The position numbers were made by a program, and so were the translations under genes. A DNA stretch of 64,000 nt from Bradyrhizobium diazoefficiens (GTDB lineage Bacteria; Pseudomonadota; Alphaproteobacteria; Rhizobiales; Xanthobacteraceae). The number at the start of each line of letters is the position of its first letter. The first letter of the stretch is position 1. Below the pieces are notes generated by a model. It was given only the letters and a program-made list of their open reading frames with translations, had not been told where the DNA came from and searched no databases. Positions 45,296 through 54,976 of the stretch are shown piece by piece. The DNA is taken from contig NZ_CP067100.1 in assembly GCF_016616235.1 (NCBI RefSeq), positions 7,313,001-7,377,000 on the forward strand. Reading direction: 5' to 3'.

Positions 45296-45556
45296 CTACC
45301 AGCCGCGCTCGACGTTGCGGACCTCGCCGGTACGGGCGTCGACATAGACTTCCATCCAGCGGCCCGCACGATCGCGGCCGTCGACTTCCCATTCATCGCC
45401 GAGGAAGTTCGTGTGCGAGACCGTGGTGACACCAAGATCGGTGGCGACGTCGAGCGCGACCTGCATCGAGATCTGATCGCCGGTGTCATAGGCCATCGCC
45501 GGCGCCGCCGACCCGAGGCCGATGGCAAGGACGGCCGGCAAGATGAAACTTCGCAT
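45296..45556 (-). CDS. PepSY-domain secreted protein
   Basis: An 86-residue protein starting at ATG 45556 with AGGAG before it. Signal peptide MRSFILPAVLAIGLGSAAPA, then one PepSY-like unit (QVALDVATDLGVTTVSHTNF and DEWEVDGRDRAGRWMEVYVDARTGEV). PepSY domains are thought to inhibit proteases or bind small ligands in the periplasm. The gene is monocistronic; the 277 bp upstream contain a long inverted repeat (45741-45822) and no other gene. Confidence 0.82.
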   Translation of the reverse strand: MRSFILPAVLAIGLGSAAPAMAYDTGDQISMQVALDVATDLGVTTVSHTNFLGDEWEVDGRDRAGRWMEVYVDARTGEVRNVERGW

Positions 45557-45740
45557 GGAACTGCTCCTGTCAGATGCGTTGACCGTTACGCGGCTAGAAC
45601 GAGCAACGCGGCAGGGTGTTCCGGGTCGAAAAGTCACGAAGCCGCGCAAATCTGCGGCGGTTGCGGCGATTTGGTGGCGGTTGTCTGACAATGTCGTCGC
45701 GGCGAAAGCGACGAGATTGTATTCTCACGACGAACCTTCG

Positions 45741-45822
45741 GGTGAGCAAAGGCGCCCTTGCGCCGTGCCCACCAATAGAAATGACGTCGGCACGGCGCGC
45801 CAAGAGCGCGCCTTTGCCCACC
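45741..45822. repeat. Imperfect long inverted repeat (~33-bp arms)
   Basis: Left arm 45741-45772 (ggtgagcaaaggcgccctt and gcgccgtgcccacc) is matched in reverse by 45789-45822 (ggcacggcgcgccaagagcg and cgcctttgcccacc). The spacer is tagaaatgacgtc. The segment is typical of REP/MITE-like elements of rhizobia. It lies between the convergently placed starts of PepSY (upstream) and the end of the antiporter gene. Confidence 0.78.
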
Positions 45823-45833
45823 TTACGGCAGCG

Positions 45834-47627
45834 TCAGACCCCCGCCACCGACGTCCACACATCCGAAAGCTTGCGCCGCAGCGCCTGGCTGCGCGTCAGC
45901 GGCGCGGGCGGCTCGTCTTCTTCGGGCAGGCGGAGGCCGACGACATTGACGCGGCCGCCGGAGATGCTGCGCGCGACCAGCACGATCTCGTCCAGCGGCA
46001 GTTCGGCGCCCTCTTTCGGCGCACGGTCGAGATGGACGTCGAAATAGTCGGCCAGCGTCAGCTTGCCCTCGTCCTCACTGATCTTCACGCCGTAGATCTC
46101 GGCGAGTTCGGCCAGTGTGTGCTCGCCTGAGACCATGAAGTCGCCGAGCAGATGCGGATCGGGGGCCGTGCTCGGCTGCATGTCGACGAAGAAGCGATCG
46201 AGCGCTTCGGCCTTCTCCGGCGGCGCCAGCAGATAGATGTAGTCGCCGGGCGCGATCGGATCGGCCTCCACAGGCGTCAAAATGTTCTCGTTGCGGATCA
46301 CCAGCGTCGGCTTGGACCAGGACGGGATCAGGCCGCGGCGGAAATACAGGCTCTTGGGCCGCACCGGATAGCCGACGAGCTGCTGCTCGAGCTGGCCGGG
46401 CAGATCGAGCTCGACGCGGCGCGGGCCGCGTTCGGCGCGCGGCAGCGCGACGTGCAGCTTGCGCGCGGCCGGCGCCAGCGTCCAGCCTTGCAGCAGCAGC
46501 GAGATGATGACGACGACGAAGGCGACGTCGAAATAAAGATAGGCTTTCGACAGCCCGACCAGCATCGGGATCGAGGCCAGGAAGATCGCGACCGCGCCGC
46601 GCAGGCCGGTCCAGGCGATGAAGATCTTTTCGCGCCAGTTGAAGCGGAATGGCGCGAGGCACACGAACACCGCGAGCGGGCGCGCCACCAGCATCAGGAC
46701 CAGCGCGACCGCGATCGCCGGCAACACGCTGGAGCCGAGCCGGCTCGGCGACACCAACAGGCCGAGCAGCACGAACATCACGATCTGCGCCAGCCAGGTC
46801 GCGGCGTCCAGGAAGGTCACCACCGAATTATGCGCGCGGGTCGGCCGGTTGCCGATGATGATGCCGGCGAGATAGACCGCGAGGAAGCCCGAGGCGTGCA
46901 TGATCTGCGAGCCGCCGAAGATGACGAGCGCTGCCGTCGTGACGAACGGCGCATGCAGGCCCTGCGGCAGCGCCACCTGATTGAGCGCGATGACGACGAG
47001 GCGCCCGCCGATGACGCCGACGACGGCGCCGAGCACCGCTTCCTGCACGAACTCCATCAGCACATGGCCGGGCGAGCTCGATCCGAGCGAGATGTACTCC
47101 ACCAGCATCAGCGTGAGGAAGATCGCGAACGGATCGTTGGTGCCGGATTCCGCTTCCAGCGTCGCGCCGACGCGCGGGCGCAGGCGCAGGCCCTGGGTGT
47201 GCACCAGCAGGAACACTGCGGCGGCATCGGTCGAGGCGACCACGGCGCCGACCAGCAGCGCTTCCACCCAGTTGAGATCGAGCGCGAATTTCGCGAACGG
47301 CGCCGTGACCAGCGCGGTCAGCAGCACGCCGACGGTCGCGAGCACGACGGACGGCGCGAGCACGGTGCGGATGCTGGCAAAGCGGGTGCGCAGGCCGCCG
47401 TCGAACAGGATCAAGGCGAGCGCCACCGAGCCGACCAGATAGGTGGTGCGGACGTCGTCGAACTGGAGCTGCCCGGGGCCGGAATCGCCGGCGAGCATGC
47501 CGATGACGAGGAAGACGAGCAGCAACGGCGCGCCGAAGCGCAGCGCGAGCAGGCTCGACAGGATGCCGGCCATGACGAGGACGGCGCCGAGCAATATGGC
47601 GAGGCTGACAGAGTCGAGGGAAGCCAT
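45834..47627 (-). CDS. Potassium/proton antiporter (CvrA/NhaP2 type)
   Basis: A 597-residue protein. The N-terminal Na+/H+ exchanger domain has about twelve helices and the ion-binding signatures ASTDAAAVFLL and SGTNDPFAIFLTL; a TrkA_C domain (around SKPTLVIRNENILTPVEADPIAPGD) and a C-terminal CorC_HlyC domain follow (GKLTLADYFDVHLD ... GRVNVVGLRLP). This three-part layout is that of the CvrA/NhaP2 family, which exports K+ in exchange for H+. ATG 47627 has GGAAGG before it. It stands divergent from the MscS-type channel gene; both deal with osmotic and ionic balance. Confidence 0.93.
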   Translation of the reverse strand: MASLDSVSLAILLGAVLVMAGILSSLLALRFGAPLLLVFLVIGMLAGDSGPGQLQFDDVRTTYLVGSVALALILFDGGLRTRFASIRTVLAPSVVLATVGVLLTALVTAPFAKFALDLNWVEALLVGAVVASTDAAAVFLLVHTQGLRLRPRVGATLEAESGTNDPFAIFLTLMLVEYISLGSSSPGHVLMEFVQEAVLGAVVGVIGGRLVVIALNQVALPQGLHAPFVTTAALVIFGGSQIMHASGFLAVYLAGIIIGNRPTRAHNSVVTFLDAATWLAQIVMFVLLGLLVSPSRLGSSVLPAIAVALVLMLVARPLAVFVCLAPFRFNWREKIFIAWTGLRGAVAIFLASIPMLVGLSKAYLYFDVAFVVVIISLLLQGWTLAPAARKLHVALPRAERGPRRVELDLPGQLEQQLVGYPVRPKSLYFRRGLIPSWSKPTLVIRNENILTPVEADPIAPGDYIYLLAPPEKAEALDRFFVDMQPSTAPDPHLLGDFMVSGEHTLAELAEIYGVKISEDEGKLTLADYFDVHLDRAPKEGAELPLDEIVLVARSISGGRVNVVGLRLPEEDEPPAPLTRSQALRRKLSDVWTSVAGV

Positions 47628-47841
47628 CCACCTTCCGGGCAAAGAACGCTGGAATTGCATCCTTATCGTCGACGAACTCAGTCGCCAACCGATTTTCTTC
47701 CGCTCGCGGCGATCTGCCCGTATTTTACGGCCTTAACGCGCTTCACTCGGCGGTGTATCGATGGTCCGGCCGCGCCCTTTGTGGGATTCTGCGGCGCCCT
47801 CGAATCAATTCCTCCCGACTGCTTCCCGGCGAGACCTCCCG

Positions 47842-49158
47842 ATGGACATGGACCTCAAGGACTTCATCGAGTTCGCGCAGACCACTGCGCGCAGCGTCGG
47901 GGCGGAAATCTCCTCACCCTGGTTCTACCTGCAATTCGGCCTGATCCTGGCCGCGGCCGGAATCGCCTATGCCGCCGAGGCCGGCATTCGCAGCCGCATC
48001 GACATGACCTCAATGACGATGCGCTGGCCGCTGCCGCTCCGGCACTTCGCCCGCGTGATGGTGTCCAGCGCCTCGACTGCGGCGTTCACCGTGCTCGTGA
48101 TCGTCTGTCGTTTCGTGATGTACCACGCGACCTGGCCGAGCCGCAGCTATCTGTTGATGGTCGCCGCCAAGCTGGGGCTGGCGTGGCTCGCGATCCGGCT
48201 CGTGACCTCGGTGCTGCGCAACGCCTTCATCGTCAAGCTGGTGTCGATCGCCGCGTGGTTCGTCGCTGCATTGTCGATCATCGGCCAGCTCGACACGACG
48301 GTCGAGCTGCTCGACTCTTTCGCGATCGTACTCGGCGGCCTCAGGCTGACGCCGCTCTTGGTGATCAAGGCCGGCGCGCTGCTGCTGATCGCGCTGTGGG
48401 CCACCAACATCGCCAGCAATTTCGCCGAGAGCCGGATCAATTCGACCACCGACCTGACGCCGTCGGTGCAGGTGCTGCTGGTCAAGATCATCCGCATCGG
48501 GCTGCTTGCGGTCGCGATCGTGATCGCGCTCGGCGCGGTCGGCATCGACCTGTCGGCGCTCGCGGTGTTCTCCGGCGCAGTCGGCGTCGGCATCGGTATC
48601 GGCCTGCAGAAGATCGTCGCCAATTTCATTTCGGGCATCATCCTGCTCGCCGACAAGTCGGTGAAGCCGGGCGACCTCGTCACCATCGGCGACAACACCG
48701 GGCGGATCAGCGCGATGAAGACGCGCTATATTTCGGTGGCCGCCGGCGACGGCCGCGAATTCCTGGTGCCGAACGAGGACCTCGTGACGCAGAAGGTCGT
48801 CAACTGGACCTACACCGACAAGAACACGCTGGTGAAGATCGCCTTCGGCACCAATTACGACGCCGACCCTAAGCTGGTCTGCAAGCTCGCCGCCGAGACC
48901 GCCGCCGCCCATCCCCGCGCGCAGAAGGGCAAGCCGCCGAACAGCATCTTGACCGAGTTCGCCGAGGCCGGGATGAAGTTCTCGCTGACCTTCTGGATCG
49001 CGGATCCCGACGGCATGGACAACGTCAAGAGCGACGTGATGCTGGCACTGTGGGACGCCTTCAAGCGCGAGGGCATCCGGGTTCCCTACCCCGTCCGCGA
49101 AATCCGGGTCCGCGGCGGCGCCCTGCCGGTGGAAACCACCGTGGAAGTCCCGAATTAG
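47842..49158 (+). CDS. Mechanosensitive ion channel (MscS family)
   Basis: A 438-residue channel. Five N-terminal hydrophobic helices precede the MscS core, whose pore helix is rich in Gly/Ala (LAVFSGAVGVGIGIGLQKIV) and is followed by NFISGIILLADKSVKPGDLVTI, the beta domain (GRISAMKTRYISVAAGDGREFLVPN) and a C-terminal mixed domain. Large MscS relatives release solutes on hypo-osmotic shock. ATG 47842 is taken over an upstream frame that lacks channel features. The gene is divergent from the K+/H+ antiporter, and both may respond to the same osmotic stress. Confidence 0.92.
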   Translation: MDMDLKDFIEFAQTTARSVGAEISSPWFYLQFGLILAAAGIAYAAEAGIRSRIDMTSMTMRWPLPLRHFARVMVSSASTAAFTVLVIVCRFVMYHATWPSRSYLLMVAAKLGLAWLAIRLVTSVLRNAFIVKLVSIAAWFVAALSIIGQLDTTVELLDSFAIVLGGLRLTPLLVIKAGALLLIALWATNIASNFAESRINSTTDLTPSVQVLLVKIIRIGLLAVAIVIALGAVGIDLSALAVFSGAVGVGIGIGLQKIVANFISGIILLADKSVKPGDLVTIGDNTGRISAMKTRYISVAAGDGREFLVPNEDLVTQKVVNWTYTDKNTLVKIAFGTNYDADPKLVCKLAAETAAAHPRAQKGKPPNSILTEFAEAGMKFSLTFWIADPDGMDNVKSDVMLALWDAFKREGIRVPYPVREIRVRGGALPVETTVEVPN

Positions 49159-49273
49159 GCCCGGTTTCGGGCGCAGGATGGCAAGCTCGGCTTGCATGGA
49201 TGCCCGCGATCATTAGATTAGGGTGTGAAATCAAGCCCTTCCGCCGCATCGAGCCCGCAAAGACCAGATCCGC

Positions 49274-50092
49274 ATGAGCTACGTCGAAGCCACCGATACC
49301 TCCCTGCGCAAGACCGGACAGATCAAGCTGCATGGGCCGAGCGCCTTTGCCGGCATGCGCAAGGCGGGTGCGCTGGTGGCGAAGTGCCTCGACGAGCTCA
49401 CCGACATCGTCGGGCCGGGCGTGCCGACCTCGCGCATCGACGAGTTCGTGCGTGATTTCGCCTTCAGCAACAATGCCTATCCGGCGACGCTGATGTATCG
49501 CGGCTACCGCTACTCGACGTGCACGTCGCTCAACCATGTGGTTTGCCACGGCATGCCCGGCGACCGTCCGCTGAAGGAAGGCGACATCGTCAATATCGAC
49601 GTCACCTTCATCGTCGACGGCTGGTATGGCGATTCCAGCCGGATGTATGCGGTCGGTCCGATCGCCCGCAAGGCGGAGCGGCTGATCGAGGTGACTTATG
49701 AAGCGATGATGCGCGGCATCGCCGCCGTAAAACCCGGCGCCACCACCGGCGACATCGGCCACGCCATCCAGAGCTTCGTCGAGCCGCAGGGCATGAGCGT
49801 GGTGCGCGATTTCTGCGGCCACGGCCTCGGGCGCATGTTCCACGACGAGCCGAACATCATCCATATCGGCCGGCCCGGCGAAGGCGTGCAGCTCAAGCCC
49901 GGCATGTTCTTCACCATCGAGCCGATGATCAATCTCGGCAAGCCGCATGTGAAGATCCTGTCCGACGGCTGGACCGCGGTGACCCGCGACCGCTCGCTGT
50001 CCGCGCAGTTCGAGCACTCGGTCGGCGTGACGGCAACGGGCGTCGAGATCTTTACGCTGTCGGAACGGCACGGCGAGAAGCAGATCGGCTGA
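49274..50092 (+). CDS. map: Type I methionine aminopeptidase
   Basis: A 272-residue metalloprotease that removes the initiator Met from new proteins. The metal ligands are present: two Asp in NIDVTFIVDGWYGDSSRMY, a His in CGHGLGRMFHDEPNI, and two Glu in FFTIEPMINLG and SAQFEHSVGV. In many alphaproteobacteria radC follows map directly; here about 4.1 kb with four unrelated genes lies between them, suggesting an insertion into a conserved neighbourhood. Confidence 0.97.
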   Translation: MSYVEATDTSLRKTGQIKLHGPSAFAGMRKAGALVAKCLDELTDIVGPGVPTSRIDEFVRDFAFSNNAYPATLMYRGYRYSTCTSLNHVVCHGMPGDRPLKEGDIVNIDVTFIVDGWYGDSSRMYAVGPIARKAERLIEVTYEAMMRGIAAVKPGATTGDIGHAIQSFVEPQGMSVVRDFCGHGLGRMFHDEPNIIHIGRPGEGVQLKPGMFFTIEPMINLGKPHVKILSDGWTAVTRDRSLSAQFEHSVGVTATGVEIFTLSERHGEKQIG

Positions 50093-50108
50093 TTGGCGGC
50101 CGGCCGCC

Positions 50109-50705
50109 TTACCCGCGGCGCCTGAATGACGACGGTGGCCGCCGGTAAGTCGCGGCAAAAGCGTCGTTGAATCTGCGAACGCTGCCGAAGCCTGCCGCAA
50201 ACGCAATTTCCGCCAGCGTCATATCGGTCTGGTCGATCAACCGCTTGGCTTCCTGCACGCGGCGCGTTGCGGCAATCTCGCTCGGGCTCGCGCCGGCGTG
50301 GCGCATGAACAGGCGCAGCAGGTGGCGCGCCCCGACACCCAGGGTTTCGGCAAGCTCCCCCACGGACGCTCGATCCAGAAAGCCGTCATTGATCAGGCGC
50401 ATCCCGCGCGCGACGGTGCTCGCTGTACCCATCCAGGCCGGTGAGCCCGGTGCCGTTTCCGGCCGGCAGCGCAGGCACGGGCGAAAACCGGCCCGCTCGG
50501 CGGCAGCTGCTGTCGCGTAGAAGGTGACGTTCTCGGAACGGGCGGGACGGACCGGGCAGACCGGCCGGCAGTAGATGCGCGTCGAGCGCACGCCGGAGAA
50601 AAACAGGCCGTCGAAGGCGCGGGCCCGCGCGAGGCGCGCCCGGTCGCAGGTCTCCCAGTCGAGATGCGGTGGCAGCGTCTGCCGATGCGCCGAGCCTGTC
50701 GCCAT
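50109..50705 (-). CDS. AdaA-type methylation-responsive AraC regulator (Ada Zn domain plus HTH)
   Basis: A 198-residue protein (207 if GTG 50732 is used). The N-terminal Ada metal-binding domain is complete: FFSGVRSTRIYCRPVCPVRPA and RPCLRCRPET provide the Cys cluster, including the Cys that accepts methyl groups from DNA phosphotriesters. A C-terminal AraC-type double helix-turn-helix follows (SVGELAETLGVGARHLLRLF, MTLAEIAFAAGFGSVRRFND). The size fits Bacillus AdaA (about 211 residues) and lacks the methyltransferase or glycosylase parts of longer Ada/AlkA fusions. It is divergent from an EamA exporter gene. Confidence 0.88.
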   Translation of the reverse strand: MATGSAHRQTLPPHLDWETCDRARLARARAFDGLFFSGVRSTRIYCRPVCPVRPARSENVTFYATAAAAERAGFRPCLRCRPETAPGSPAWMGTASTVARGMRLINDGFLDRASVGELAETLGVGARHLLRLFMRHAGASPSEIAATRRVQEAKRLIDQTDMTLAEIAFAAGFGSVRRFNDAFAATYRRPPSSFRRRG

Positions 50706-50835
50706 GAGGCAAGAATAGTATCCACTGGGCACATCGAGTAGCCGAAATCGGACTCCGTCGGACGATGAGGTCCGAATTCAGCCAGCCTGTCCGGCCGCTC
50801 CGGATCATCATGCCGATCGCTTCGGAGCAAATCGC

Positions 50836-51774
50836 ATGAGCACACAGGCAGCACAGGCAAAGCCAGGACCGACCGATCTCGCATTGGAGATCGGACTGTT
50901 GCTGCTGCTCTCGCTGATCTGGGGCAGCTCGTTCACGCTGATCAAGGTGGCGCTCGCGACGATACCGCCCTTCACGATGGTTGCCGCGCGGGTCACGATC
51001 GCAGCAATTCTCCTGATCTGCATCGCGACCGCGCAAGGGCATTCCCTTCCACGCAGAATTTCGGTTTGGCTGGCCTTTCTCGTGCAGGGGCTGCTGCAAA
51101 GCGCGTTGCCCTTCACGCTCATCAGCTGGGGCGAGACGCATATCGCAAGCGGTCTGGCCGGCGTGCTCAACGCGACCCCGCCGATCTTCGTGCTCGTGAT
51201 CGCCATGATGACGGTGCGCGGGCGCCGAACGATCGATGGCCAGAAAATCCTCGGCGTCGGGCTCGGTCTGGCCGGGGTTATCCTGACCATCGGCTTCGAT
51301 GCACGCCAGGGCTTAGAAGCCGCGCCGCTGGCGCAGGCGGCCGTGCTCGGCGCAAGTCTCTGCTATGCGCTCGCGCCGATCTGGGGACAGCGGTTCTCCT
51401 GCCTTCCCGCCATCGTTACGGCGGCTGGGGCGATGAGCTGCGCCGCCATCCTGATGCTGCCCGCGGCCACCGTCCTCGAGCATCCCTGGACGCTGGCGCC
51501 GACGGCGCAGGCCCTCGCGGCGGTCATCGGCCTCGCGGTCGTCTGCACTGCGCTTGCCATGGTGATCTACTTCCGCCTGATCCGAACGCTGGGCCCGCTC
51601 GGGACCACCAGCGGAAGCTACCTGCGCGCAGGCCTTGCAGTGGCGCTCGGCACCGCGCTGCTTGGCGAGCGCTTCACCTGGTCGGTCCTTGCCGGAATGG
51701 CGCTGATTCTCGCCGGAGTGATTGCGGTCACGGCATCGCCATCCAGGCGGCATGGCGAAAAGCAGACCGGCTGA
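50836..51774 (+). CDS. EamA/DMT-family transporter
   Basis: A 312-residue protein with ten hydrophobic helices in two EamA halves (LLLLLSLIWGSSFTLIKVAL ... and AALGASLCYALAPIWGQRF-like second half). GGAG lies before ATG 50836. It is divergent from the AdaA-type gene at ~130 bp, so the regulator could control it; substrate unknown. A second, unrelated EamA gene is at 9222-10124. Confidence 0.88.
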   Translation: MSTQAAQAKPGPTDLALEIGLLLLLSLIWGSSFTLIKVALATIPPFTMVAARVTIAAILLICIATAQGHSLPRRISVWLAFLVQGLLQSALPFTLISWGETHIASGLAGVLNATPPIFVLVIAMMTVRGRRTIDGQKILGVGLGLAGVILTIGFDARQGLEAAPLAQAAVLGASLCYALAPIWGQRFSCLPAIVTAAGAMSCAAILMLPAATVLEHPWTLAPTAQALAAVIGLAVVCTALAMVIYFRLIRTLGPLGTTSGSYLRAGLAVALGTALLGERFTWSVLAGMALILAGVIAVTASPSRRHGEKQTG

Positions 51775-51956
51775 TCAGCGCACGTTTCCGCTTTTCGTAC
51801 GAGCAGCCGCGCAACAGCCGCTTCGGGAGGCTCCGCCTCTCGTCGCTGCCCAAACCCCGCCGTATTTTGACGCTCGTTACACCCCCGCAATTTGGTTGCG
51901 CAACTCGTCCGCGACACGCGGTGCGCGCCAAGCCATTTTTAAGGGAGAGACTTTTG

Positions 51957-53213
51957 ATGCGTATTGCTTCGATCACTGCCGCCCTGGGCCTGTTTGCGTG
52001 CGTCCTGGGCTCCGCCAACGCCGCCACCGGCCCCAGCCTGCCGGCCTGGTTTCCAATCAAAGGGCTGTTCTCGGTCAATCCCGACCAGCTGACGGCCGAG
52101 AACTATGGTGTCGGCAGTTTCAAGATCGCGCGCGGCACGAACAGCGACGACTACGAGGAGCGCGAAGTCAAGGGACATCATTGGGCCACCAGCCTCTATC
52201 CGCCTGGGGCGCCCTCGACCTGGGAACGCTGGAACGGCGAAGCGGCATGGCGCGCGCTCAAGCCCCAACTCGAACAGCAGGGCTTCAAGACGGTCTACCT
52301 GAAACAGGATCCAGGCAATTCAGTCGATGCCACCTTCGCCAAACAGGATGCGAGCGGAACGAGCTACGTCGCGATCTTCCTCACCAACGACGCCTACAGC
52401 AACAATCTGGTGATCGTTCAGACCGCCGCATCCACGCTGAGCGTGACGTTGACGCCACCCACGGCGGCGCCGGAGAAGTTTGGCGACAAAGACAATTTTC
52501 CCTATCTCAGCCCGCTCCCCGGCGCCAAACTTCTGACGACTCAAAGCTTTGATGGACCGCTCGACGTGACGACGCCCGCAGATTCGGAGCCACGGCTCGT
52601 CGGCAGCGCTTATACGGCGAAGATGTATGACGGTCCGCCCGGCATCTCCAACCTGGAATTCGTCAACGTCTATTCCAATGCACTGACGAACGCAGGCTGG
52701 ACCGTCACCGACAAGAACGAAGGCGATGGCGGTGGCTATCTCTATGCCCATTACGGCAAGAACGGCCGCGACATCTGGGCGAAGCTGTCGCGCGACGTCG
52801 ACCGCTGGTACATCACGATCGCCGATACCGGCGCGGGCTTGCAGAAGCTCGCGGCGACCTGCAAGGTCGCGCTCTATGGCGTGAACTTCGACTTCAACAA
52901 AGCCAATCTCCGCCCCGATTCCGAGCCGGTGCTGCAGCAGGTGCTCGCGCTGTTCCACCAGGACACCGGCCTCGCCGGCGAGATCGGCGGACATACCGAT
53001 AACGTCGGTGGCGCCGCCTACAACATGAAACTGTCTCAGGATCGCGCCGACAGCGTAAAGGGCTGGCTGATCGCTCATGGTGTCGCCGCGAATCGGCTCA
53101 CGGCACGCGGTTATGGCGACACCATGCCGGTGGTCGCGAACACCACGGACGTCAACCGCGCCCGGAATCGGCGGGTCGAACTGAAGCGTCCTGCGTGCGT
53201 CGCGGCGAAGTGA
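51957..53213 (+). CDS. OmpA-family outer-membrane protein with unknown N-terminal domain
   Basis: A 418-residue protein, start ATG 51957 with AAGGGAGAG upstream. Signal peptide IASITAALGLFACVLGSANA, a ~270-residue domain of beta character without recognised family, and a C-terminal OmpA peptidoglycan-binding domain (VALYGVNFDFNKANLRPDSEP, ETTLAGEIGGHTDN-like region around GEIGGHTDNVGGAAYNMKLSQDRADSV, RLTARGYGDTMPV, RNRRVEL). It links the outer membrane to peptidoglycan. The N-terminal domain may bind a ligand or a lipid. A 10-bp hairpin terminator follows. Confidence 0.85.
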   Translation: MRIASITAALGLFACVLGSANAATGPSLPAWFPIKGLFSVNPDQLTAENYGVGSFKIARGTNSDDYEEREVKGHHWATSLYPPGAPSTWERWNGEAAWRALKPQLEQQGFKTVYLKQDPGNSVDATFAKQDASGTSYVAIFLTNDAYSNNLVIVQTAASTLSVTLTPPTAAPEKFGDKDNFPYLSPLPGAKLLTTQSFDGPLDVTTPADSEPRLVGSAYTAKMYDGPPGISNLEFVNVYSNALTNAGWTVTDKNEGDGGGYLYAHYGKNGRDIWAKLSRDVDRWYITIADTGAGLQKLAATCKVALYGVNFDFNKANLRPDSEPVLQQVLALFHQDTGLAGEIGGHTDNVGGAAYNMKLSQDRADSVKGWLIAHGVAANRLTARGYGDTMPVVANTTDVNRARNRRVELKRPACVAAK

Positions 53214-53220
53214 GCCTGCA

Positions 53221-53248
53221 GCGGCCGCCTTTTTGCCGAGGCGGCCGC
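53221..53248. terminator. Perfect 10-bp hairpin after the OmpA-family gene
   Basis: GCGGCCGCCT (53221-53230) pairs with AGGCGGCCGC (53239-53248) around TTTTGCCG. It starts 8 bp after the stop codon. No T-run follows, so it is either a Rho-dependent-type end or an mRNA-stabilising hairpin. Confidence 0.6.
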
Positions 53249-53367
53249 CCGGACCGGAGGGCGCGACAAACCTGGAAACAGCCGGGCCGATGACGGTCAT
53301 CTTCACGGCCCGATCTTGCCATCCTGTTTGCCGATGACGATCTCCCGCAACCAGCAGGAGAGATAGG

Positions 53368-54207
53368 GTGAGCTCATCGACACGCCGCGGCTTTCTCGGA
53401 TTTGTATCGGCCAGTGCCGCGGGTCTGCTGCCGGGCCGCGCGGATGCTGCCGCTGCCGTCGCAGACGGCGAGCCCGCCTGCATCCTGACGCCGCAGGCCG
53501 AGGAAGGGCCGTTCTATTCCGACCCGAAGCTGGTTCGCTCCGACATCGCCGAGGGCAGGCCCGGCGTGCCGCTGACGCTGCGGCTGCGCGTGATCGAGGC
53601 CGGCCCCTGTACCGCCATCAAGGGCGCGCGGATCGACATCTGGCATTGCGACGCCAAGGGGCTCTACTCCGCCTTCCCCGGCCAGAGCGATGCGCACAAC
53701 GTGGATGCGACCGGCAAGACATTCCTGCGCGGCACGCAAATGAGCGATGAGGCCGGCTGGGTCATGTTCAACACCATCTATCCCGGCTGGTATGACGGCC
53801 GCACCACGCATATCCATTTCAAGGTGTTTCTCGACCAGCGCACGGTGCTGACCGGCCAGACCTTCCTGCCCGACGCGCTGAACGAGTTCATCTACACCAA
53901 CGTGCCCGGCTACGGCGGCCGCGCGCGGCAGCGGATGGTGATCAACGCCAACGACCACGTCATCGAACGCTCCGACCCCGAGCACCGCGCCTTCTGCGCG
54001 GTGAAGGAGGCGCGCGACCGCTATGTCGCGACGCTGACGCTCGGCGTCGACCGCCGCGCCGAGGCGACCGTCGGGCACGCCGGTCCTCCGCCGCCGCCGA
54101 GTATGCGTGGTGGGCCGCCACCGGGGCCGCCGCCCGCGGGCATGTTCGGCCGGCCGATCAAGGACCGGCTGGCCGCGCTGGTGCCGGGATTGAAGCCGGG
54201 CCGCTGA
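53368..54207 (+). CDS. Tat-exported intradiol ring-cleavage dioxygenase family protein
   Basis: A 279-residue protein starting at GTG 53368. The twin-arginine signal [20 protein letters not shown] shows export in folded, metal-loaded form. The catalytic core of protocatechuate/catechol dioxygenases is recognisable: GPFYSDP near the N terminus, [16 protein letters not shown] with one candidate Tyr, and [17 protein letters not shown] with the second Tyr and the two His of the 2-Tyr-2-His iron site. A Pro/Gly-rich C-terminal extension follows. Export of an intradiol-type enzyme is uncommon for classical aromatic degradation; such members may act on extracellular phenolics. Confidence 0.85.
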   Translation: MSSSTRRGFLGFVSASAAGLLPGRADAAAAVADGEPACILTPQAEEGPFYSDPKLVRSDIAEGRPGVPLTLRLRVIEAGPCTAIKGARIDIWHCDAKGLYSAFPGQSDAHNVDATGKTFLRGTQMSDEAGWVMFNTIYPGWYDGRTTHIHFKVFLDQRTVLTGQTFLPDALNEFIYTNVPGYGGRARQRMVINANDHVIERSDPEHRAFCAVKEARDRYVATLTLGVDRRAEATVGHAGPPPPPSMRGGPPPGPPPAGMFGRPIKDRLAALVPGLKPGR

Positions 54208-54262
54208 TCCCGCCGCAATTGGCGGTTGCAAAAGCGATAGTCCCCGGCAATGCTGGCGGCTG

Positions 54263-54976
54263 ATGCCCGCCAAGCCCGACCACGACAAGAGCAAGCCGGA
54301 AGACGCGCCGCACTATCACGGCCATCGCGAGCGGCTGCGCGAGCGCTTTTACAGCGCCGGCGCCGACGCGCTCAGCGACTACGAGCTGCTGGAGATGGCG
54401 CTGTTTCCGGCGCTGCCGCGCCGCGACACCAAGCCGCTGGCGAAGACGCTGATCAAGACCTTTGGCTCCTTCGCCGAGGTCGTGCACGCGCCCGTCGCAC
54501 GGCTGCGCGAGGTCAAGGGCGTGGGCGAATCCGTGGTCAACCAGCTCAAGCTGATCGCAGCGGCCGCGCATCGCGTCGCCAAGGGCGAAGTCAACAGCCG
54601 CAACGCGCTGTCGTCCTGGAACGAGGTGATCGACTATTGCCGCTCCAGCATGGCGTTCTCAGACAAGGAGCAATTCCGCCTGCTGTTCCTCGACAAGCGC
54701 AACCAGCTGATCGCCGACGAGGTGCAGCAGACCGGCACCGTCGATCATACCCCGGTCTATCCGCGCGAGGTGCTCAAGCGCGCGCTGGAATTGTCGGCGA
54801 CCGCCTTGATCCTGGTGCACAATCATCCCAGCGGCGATCCCTCGCCGTCACAGGCCGACATCCAGATGACGAAAGCGATCATCGACATCGCCAAGCCGCT
54901 CGGCATTGCCGTGCACGACCATATCATCGTCGGCAAGAATGGCCACGCCAGCCTGCGCGGGATGCGCTTGATCTAG
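54263..54976 (+). CDS. radC: RadC-family JAMM-domain protein
   Basis: A 237-residue protein: N-terminal UPF0758 helix-hairpin-helix part ([26 protein letters not shown], then [17 protein letters not shown]) and a C-terminal MPN/JAMM metallo-domain with [14 protein letters not shown]. The RadC name is historical; a direct role in DNA repair is doubtful, and metal-protease or nuclease activity is suggested. In rhizobial chromosomes it usually follows map; here it is ~4.2 kb away. Confidence 0.95.
   Translation: MPAKPDHDKSKPEDAPHYHGHRERLRERFYSAGADALSDYELLEMALFPALPRRDTKPLAKTLIKTFGSFAEVVHAPVARLREVKGVGESVVNQLKLIAAAAHRVAKGEVNSRNALSSWNEVIDYCRSSMAFSDKEQFRLLFLDKRNQLIADEVQQTGTVDHTPVYPREVLKRALELSATALILVHNHPSGDPSPSQADIQMTKAIIDIAKPLGIAVHDHIIVGKNGHASLRGMRLI

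Noticed and set aside
46152..48872. Very long plus-strand open frame (over 900 codons) antisense to the K+/H+ antiporter.
   Set aside because: It is Arg/Asp/His-rich, crosses gene boundaries and mirrors the codon bias of the true genes on both strands.
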